The notes below the pieces were generated by a model. That model was not told where the DNA came from and did no database searches. It saw only the letters and a program-made list of their open reading frames with translations. Shown in pieces: positions 58,164 to 64,000 of a DNA stretch of 64,000 nt. This DNA comes from Saccharum officinarum (Eukaryota; Streptophyta; Magnoliopsida; Poales; Poaceae): contig CM036168.1 of the NCBI GenBank assembly GCA_020631735.1, positions 102,258,036 through 102,322,035 on the forward strand, read 5' to 3'. A program made the position numbers and the translations under genes. Positions within the stretch are counted from its first letter, which is position 1, and every line of letters starts with the position of its first letter.

Positions 58164-61100
58164 ATTCAGCATCATTTCAAAGCATAAAGCATTCAGCATC
58201 ATTTCATGACTAGCATTGCATGAAATATAGCTCTTTTAAATTTAAACTTGAAAAGCAAATAATTAGAACCCTAACTTTGATGTAAGTGCCAAAAAGGTAG
58301 TATACTTTTGGGTATTAGCATTTTTAAATAATCTAGAATAAATTAACATGATTTTTGGAGCAACTCTTGGATTCAAATTTATCTCAAATTTTGCTTTAAA
58401 AAAATTCTAAACAAATGAATTTTTGTTTAACAATTTAGCTTTAAATCCCAAATTCAAAATCTATTGGGAATTTTCAAAAATGCTCTACATGAAAGTTGTA
58501 GAGAATAAAATTTTGAACAACTTTTATTTTGGGCAAAAGTTCTGAAAACCTCTTTTTCATCTTCAAATTCAAATTTAAAACAAATAAGGAAAATCTGGAA
58601 ATATTTTTGTAAAAGAAAAATCCATTTTTGCTTTCATGGGCCGCGGCCTCCTTTTTGGCCCAGCGGCTCTGGCAGCCCAGCCCGCAGCCCCGCGCCGGCG
58701 TCCTCCCGCGCGCGTGCCCGCGCGCGACGCCGTGGCGCCGCGATAGAGCTCGGCCGCCGCGTGGCCGAACGCCGACGACGCCGCGCGACACGTGCCCCTG
58801 TGGCCCCCGCAGCACCGCGCTCGCTTACCCCCTCTCCGCGCGCTCGTCCGCCTCGGCTGCTCCCTCCATTCCCTCCTCTCGCCCCGCCAGCAGCAGCAGC
58901 GCACCGCCGCACCATCACCGGCTCCCGGAGCTCCGCCACCGCCGTTCGCGCTCGTGGCTGCTTCTCCGGCTGATTCCTCCCGGCCTCAGCTCCGCCCCGC
59001 TTCCCTCCACCCCGTGCGCGCCTCCACTCCGCCGCTCGAGCTCAGGTGAGGGCCAATTGGCCGCCGCCCCTCCTCCACTGCCGCCATGGCCGCCGTTTGC
59101 CGGCGTGCATGGCCAGAGCTCCCTGGCCCTTCATGCCTCCTCTGGTCTTGAGCATCCGCTTCCCCTTCGCCTAGCGGTGCTCACGCTCGCCTTCTCGGCC
59201 GCCCCCGTGGCCTGCATTGGCCGGCCGACGAGCTCCAGCGCCGCCGTGCCGCCATCTCCGCCGGCGAGCCTCCTCCGGAGCTCCCGCGCCGCTCGGAGTT
59301 GGTGCGCTGGGTGCGTCTCGGTGCGGGGAGCACATTGGTGCCCTCCCCGTCGCCGGAGACCTCACTGGCGGCGAGTTCGCCACCGGTCAGCGCCTCCCCC
59401 GCGCTACTCTGGCTGGCCGGTGGGTCCATTGACCCGTGGGTCCCGCGTGTCAGCGCGTGTGGGTGCACTGCACCGGGTGTATTCAGCGTTTTCACCGGTG
59501 AATTTTTAAAAGAATTAAGGAAAATGATTTCTCAGAAATTATGAAACAGCTTTGAAAAATCATATCTCAAGATTTATAGCTCCAAAAATGATGAAATAAA
59601 TTTTGAAATGTTCCTCTTGAATAGATCTACAGTTTAAAAATATCTCATGTTATTTTTGTAACACTTTACTGTGCAAATTTATTTAATTGCTATAAATGCT
59701 GATATCTTAGAAAATATGTAGTAAATAAAATAATGAAGGGAAAAATATGATTCTTGTTGCTTTAATCCTTATTAGTGATGTACTTTCTAGAAAAAATATT
59801 AGTGAGGCATGTTCTGTGAGAAATTTTTGAAGTGTAGTTCAAATGCTTTTAATTGATAATCTTTGTTATTTTTAGTAGAGAGCTAATTTTGTATAGAACA
59901 TACATGTGATAATTTTGTAGTATGTTAGTTTACTGTTAGTAACATAGGAAAAATGTGAAATCTATTGTTTGATACTTTTTCTAGTACAAAATAATTTCAT
60001 GCTCATATTTAGGCTATAACTTGTTTATTTTGTACAGACAGTTTTACATATGCAATTCTCATGAAAATTTAGTAGTAGGTTAGTTAGGGTAAGAGTAATC
60101 TACTATAATTTTTGTAGATTTTTAGCTATACCAGGGATAGGTGTTGCTGTGTAACCCTAGTTAAATAGGGAATAAAAGATTATTCTTTATGAGAAATTAA
60201 GAGAAATAAAATATGTTTGGTGTATCTTTGAAGCATCATTATGCCTTGCTGATGTTGTGGATGAGTTAGGTTGGTAAGCTTTGGTAGCTTAGGTTTACTT
60301 GTATGTGTAGATAATAGGCTAGCTAATAGAAGAATAAGGTGCATGTTTTAGGGTATATGTTCTTGGATGACGTGGACTACCTTGTAGAAGAAATAATTAT
60401 ATCCAAACTACTCATTCCATATGCTCATCTGCATCTCATGTCATCAAAGCACTCCACCACAATCCGATGCATCATTCGCATGTTTACTTATGCACTTGCA
60501 TCATACAGGATCGCAGGAAGAGTCGCAGGTAGCAGTATAGGAGGAGCAGGCTTGGACGGATCAGCAGGAACCCTAGGCACAGGAGGTGCCCGAGGAGAAA
60601 GAGTCAGGCGAGGAGCTGCCAGAGTGCGTCGACCACCATCCTAGCTCGTTCGAAAGAGGCAAGCCCCGGAGCATTTTAAGTCTCCTATTTTATAAAAGTT
60701 GTTCCTTACTACATGAACTATAGTTATATATACTGTTGCATTAAGTTATAGGAGTTGAGTGAAACTGTTATTGCATTATTACCTTGGCCACCGGATTATC
60801 TTTTACCCTATTGGGTCAGGATCGAGTAAATTGCTTAGCCATGTTTAAACCGGTAGAAGTCAGGTGATTTCTTGTCACTTGCAAGCTATAGGTGGATATC
60901 GGGCTATGGTTAGCTGAAATGGTGATCATAAAAAGTAACAAAGTGTTGATGGATAAACGGAGACCGGACGGAGTCTTATAGGGTTTTGGACTATAGTGAT
61001 TCCGCCTGTGTCGATTAAGGACCGGTCGTTGCTCGTCCCTCTTGTCATGTTGAACGCATGCCTCACAATTAGCTGGTCGAATAAAGTACATTTTGACCGC

Positions 61101-62145
61101 GAAGCTAGTGACACTTTTCGAGCCGGAATAAACTTGGGTTGGTAGACTGGTGTTGAAGGGGGTGTAACGGGGATGCGAAGAGTGAGCCCAAGGTGCGTCC
61201 TGGCAGTCGGGCGGTCCCTGGGTAGTGCGATCTATGATTGTTATCCCGCGGCTTCTTGAAAAGTGTCATTGGTGATCTACGTGACCCTGATGGGGGAAGC
61301 ATGGTTTGTGTGAGGAATAAATCTCCAGCTGGATAGGAATTCGATTCGAATCGCCGTCGCTCCCGGTTAGTGAGCACTTGACTCGAGCTATGGCATCATA
61401 GTAACATTAATGGAACACTGATGGTTAAGTGAATGATGTTGGAAATGGTAAACCTGATGTGGTAATCTAGATTGTTAATGATGAATCAGGTGATCGTTTT
61501 AGCAATAGGTGCTTACCTAGCTTGAATAGGTTATACTAAAAGTGATGCAAAAAGTACTGGTATGGTTTTTCATAACAACTTATGCTTTTCGTAAATGAGT
61601 CAATCCAGTCCAATCTATAAAGCCTTACATGATCCTTGGTGTCCTTTATTTCTGGTTTATGACGGGTAAGTCTAGCTGAGTACATTCTCGTACTCAGGGC
61701 GTTGTTCCCATCGTTGTTGCAGATGGTCAGATGTACTATGGGTACTGCTCCAACTGTCTGTATTCGGCGATGGGCGACAACTAGGACCTTGGGCAAGGGT
61801 CACTCTGTTCGTCTTATCTAATGCTTTTGTGGACCATAACTATCTACTGGCACTGTATTTGAATTAAGTGTGTGTGTAAAACTACTTGCTTCTGCTATGT
61901 TATTTTGAACTATGTTGTAATAACTTTTATTCCGAACTCCGATGTACTCCACTTTTATTATGAACTCTATGTATCATGTGAACTGTGGCTGCTAAATCAG
62001 TACGATCTTGGTTGTATGTTGGTTGGTTTAAAATTCCTCGTGATTTTATGGAATCTCGGGTTATACGGGTTTAAGTTTGATAAATTAACCGCCTCGGTGG
62101 AAGATTTTCTTTCTTAATCTCGTATAATTACGTTGATCCGTTACA
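58164..62145 (+). repeat. 5' LTR of the plus-strand chromovirus, about 4 kb
   Basis: The sequence from about 58184 follows the solo LTR from about 17600 onward, including CATGATTTTTGGAGCAA, the block beginning TGAAAGTTGTAGAGAAT and the GC-rich switch at GGGCCGC. It ends ...GATCCGTTACA at 62145, directly before the primer-binding site. The usual start TGTAACACC is missing, so roughly 20 to 50 bases are lost at the junction with the minus-strand element. It is about 1.8 kb longer than the solo LTR, mainly in the stretch 59640..61500. The GC-rich part (58640..59480) holds long chance ORFs. Confidence 0.8.
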
Positions 62146-62147
62146 GC

Positions 62148-62159
62148 TGGTATCGGAGC
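62148..62159 (+). promoter_or_regulatory. Primer-binding site (initiator tRNA-Met type)
   Basis: TGGTATCGGAGC, two bases after the LTR end, differs by one base from the standard TGGTATCAGAGC complementary to the 3' end of plant initiator tRNA-Met. This fixes the LTR end and the plus orientation. Confidence 0.9.
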
Positions 62160-62930
62160 ATGGTTTAGCATGTTACTGTTCACATGGGTATTTAAAAACA
62201 AAACTGTGTTTTCAACTAAGCTTTTAAATTTAAGAGTGTGCCAGTGATCATATCCTTTATGCCCAATAAGGACTCTAGGTGGCTTAATTAAGTACTAACT
62301 TGGGGGTTTGCATCATATTTTTAATTTTGTCGCTCATACGGCGTGCTATTGTATGAGTGCCATTCAATTGAGTGGTAATGTATGGATCAATTCCCTCTAC
62401 GCCCTGGTAAGTGAGAGTTGTGAGAGCATGGTCGGATACACTGCCGATCTAGAGGAGTGCTTATGTGATACCGAAATACTTACGTGCCATGCGCATGTTC
62501 GTATGAGGGTATTCAAATGGTGGGGACTTCCATCATGCGGTGACGATGCCGTCAATAGGACGATGATTCGGGTAGTTGTTACTGTTATACTCGTATCTGG
62601 GGATGCGTGTAGAGCGAGTAACTTACTTTACTGCTTTCTTGCATATTTTCATACTGTGAGGTTTGGGCTGAAGTGACTTTCTGCAGGTACATAACAACGC
62701 TTTCGAGTAGTACGTATTAGTTACGTTACAAGAGATCGTTGTATGTCACCGTTTATTCCATTAGTAGTTATTAGTTTTCTAAGTTTGTGAGAACGTACGG
62801 AACGTGCATGTATCATGTTGTGCATTTCATTCATGGCATTGTTCCTCCCCTTATAAGTTGATTATCTCATTTCGATAAAAATGCCAACTTAAAAATCTGT
62901 TCTCACCACGGTAATAAAATTTTGCTACAG
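62160..62930 (+). other. Leader between primer-binding site and extra ORF
   Basis: AT-rich, with no recognisable domain. It ends ATTTTGCTACAG immediately before the ATG of the next ORF, a good splice acceptor. A strong donor (CTCAG followed by GTGAGG) lies at 59046 in the LTR, so the leader may be removed by splicing. Confidence 0.45.
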
Positions 62931-63982
62931 ATGGCACGTACCAAGCAGACAACCCGTAAGTCCACCGGCAGAGCTCCCTGTCATCAGCTTGCTCTACGCA
63001 CTCGTCAGCGCCACACTTTTCTTGGAGAGTTTGGGATGCCTACGCTCTTGTGGAGAGTACTCAGCTATGTAGGCTATCCTGATGGGATGGAGCCCCGCTA
63101 CTTTTGGTCGAATGAGCGGTTGGGGAAGGACTTTTGGTGACTATGGAAGCAGTAGTTCATCCCTGAGGTGATGGTTCTGAATGGACCGGTTGGCATTTTG
63201 AGTCAACTGGCAGGACCCCTGAAGAAGCCGCTGAGAGGGCAGCCTTTGGGATCCTGAGGGATATCATGGATCACTTTCCTCAGGAGTTGGCAGCAGCTAT
63301 AGTTGGAGTCTTTCCGAGGGGCAACCCCTCCACTGACTCGTGGCAGCAGGCAAGAGGAAGATCTCTGGAGATTAGCGCCGCAGAAGCACAGAACAGTGAC
63401 AACCCCGCTATGAGTGCCATGTTCGCAGTGATGAGGGCCTATGATGGAGTGGAAGGTAGCCTGAGACGTGTGTCTAGTGCTCTTGGTCAGGCTCGTGATG
63501 ACCGCCGTCAGCTTCAGAGAGATCACGACGCCGAGATTGAGAGGCTCAACACAGAGATGGCTCAGTTGACTCGTCAGAGAGATCAGGCTACCTAGAGGAC
63601 TGTGGCTTTCGAAGGAGATGTACGTGCCCTGAGAGAGCAGGTTGGGCGACTGACCACCGCCAACAGGAACGCTGAGCGCATGTTGACTCATGTGCTCCAT
63701 CAGAGGAATGAAGCCTGGTCCGCAGAGAATGTGTTGAGGGCTAGACAGTTTGAGCTAGAGCAACAGCTGGCATATGCAGAGGAATATAATGACAATCTGC
63801 ATGAGGAGGTTCATCGGCTGAACAATCAACTCAACCCCTATGTTCCTCCTGGTGCGGCAGAGATGGATTTGGATGAAGACGAAGATCCTGAAGAGCCCGA
63901 AGCACCAGTTGGGGAGCACCACGACGCTGCTGATGGCGACAACGCCGACGTCTCTGACTTAGACAGCGACCACGATGAGTAG
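62931..63982 (+). pseudogene. Extra ORF with histone H3-like tail, coiled coil and acidic C-terminus
   Basis: I know no function for this ORF. The start at 62931 gives M-ARTKQTTRKSTG-R-A-P, which equals residues 1..12 of histone H3 with only Ala7 changed to Thr; one residue is then missing (GGKAP in H3) and similarity fades after Q-L-A. Nothing further resembles a histone fold. Residues 30..150 or so have G-E-F-G-M-P-T-L-L-W-R-V-L and a W-T-G-W-H-F-E-S-T-G-R-T-P-E-E block. Two heptad-rich segments follow (about 63450..63590 and 63600..63830), then a tail rich in Asp and Glu. Intact length would be about 350 residues. Damage: a TGA at 63138 with a frame change, a TGA at 63164..63166, and a TAG at 63593..63595. 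The last two fit C to T changes. It ends at 63982, probably just before gag. Confidence 0.8.
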
Positions 63983-64000
63983 GCTAGTAGTTGTTGCGCT

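Larger units (their letters stand above)
58164..64000 (+). mobile_element. Chromovirus copy, plus strand, 5' part
   Basis: It consists of a long LTR, a primer-binding site, a leader of about 770 bases and the extra ORF; gag and the rest lie beyond the window. The LTR is clearly related to the solo LTR at 17582 and, by shared segments, to the minus-strand LTR at 50341..53113. Confidence 0.8.

Noticed and set aside
58628..59509. 293-codon plus-strand ORF and overlapping ORFs in the GC-rich part of the LTR
   Set aside because: Ala/Pro/Arg/Ser-rich translations in several frames on both strands, as expected by chance in GC-rich DNA; it lies within an LTR and no domain is seen.
62931..63140. A real histone H3 gene
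   Set aside because: Only the first dozen residues and a few beyond match H3; no histone fold follows and the context is a retrotransposon.

Overview
The window is nuclear DNA of a grass. The TAF12 and WIP zinc-finger genes are plant-type genes with introns, the MITE families are those usual in grasses, and the Ty3/gypsy (Tat and chromovirus) and Sire-type copia elements resemble those of Andropogoneae such as sorghum, Miscanthus or sugarcane. Only two genes look intact: the 3' half of a TAF12 gene (126..1425, +) and a two-exon WIP-type C2H2 zinc-finger gene (44120..45921, -). Most of the rest is transposons, many nested, and decayed gene fragments. One run of 100 N (29029..29128) interrupts the sequence.

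Layout. 1..1425: last five coding exons of TAF12. 2149..7934: a region bounded by a perfect 18-bp inverted pair, probably two ends of one large TIR element or of two related elements, packed with MITEs (3680..4513 holds two abutting Tourist-like elements). 10106..29028: a Ty3/gypsy element of Tat type. A 3.4-kb hAT element (10679..14062, 8-bp target duplication) sits in its 5' LTR. A 2.16-kb chromovirus solo LTR (17582..19744, target duplication AAAAT) sits in pol. A long antisense ORF lies between integrase and the 3' LTR, and the gap starts 44 bases into the 3' LTR. 29129..29436: the 3' end of another chromovirus LTR. 29437..34271: fragments of an F-box-like gene, split by a 1.59-kb Sire-type solo LTR (29524..31113, target duplication ACCCC), followed by fragments of a RecQ-type helicase gene. 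34272..44119: mostly anonymous sequence with MITEs and degenerate repeats. 44120..46200: the WIP gene and its promoter. 46919..48045: two MITEs.

50341..58163 (-) and 58164..64000 (+): two chromovirus copies of the same or closely related families in opposite orientation, each cut at one end. The minus copy keeps a truncated 3' LTR, a chromodomain-bearing pol, gag, and the last part of an extra ORF upstream of gag. The plus copy keeps its 5' LTR, primer-binding site and nearly the whole of that extra ORF.

The most interesting observation is this extra ORF (62931..63982). Its N-terminus nearly copies the tail of histone H3 (M-ARTKQTTRKSTG) and is followed by unfamiliar sequence, a long coiled coil and an acidic C-terminus. 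The same C-terminus is found directly upstream of gag in the minus copy, so the ORF is a regular part of the family. The minus copy's integrase ends in a chromodomain, a module known for binding methylated H3 tails. A retrotransposon that makes both an H3-tail mimic and an H3-tail reader suggests a chromatin-targeting or host-interference mechanism. All copies here carry stops or frameshifts.
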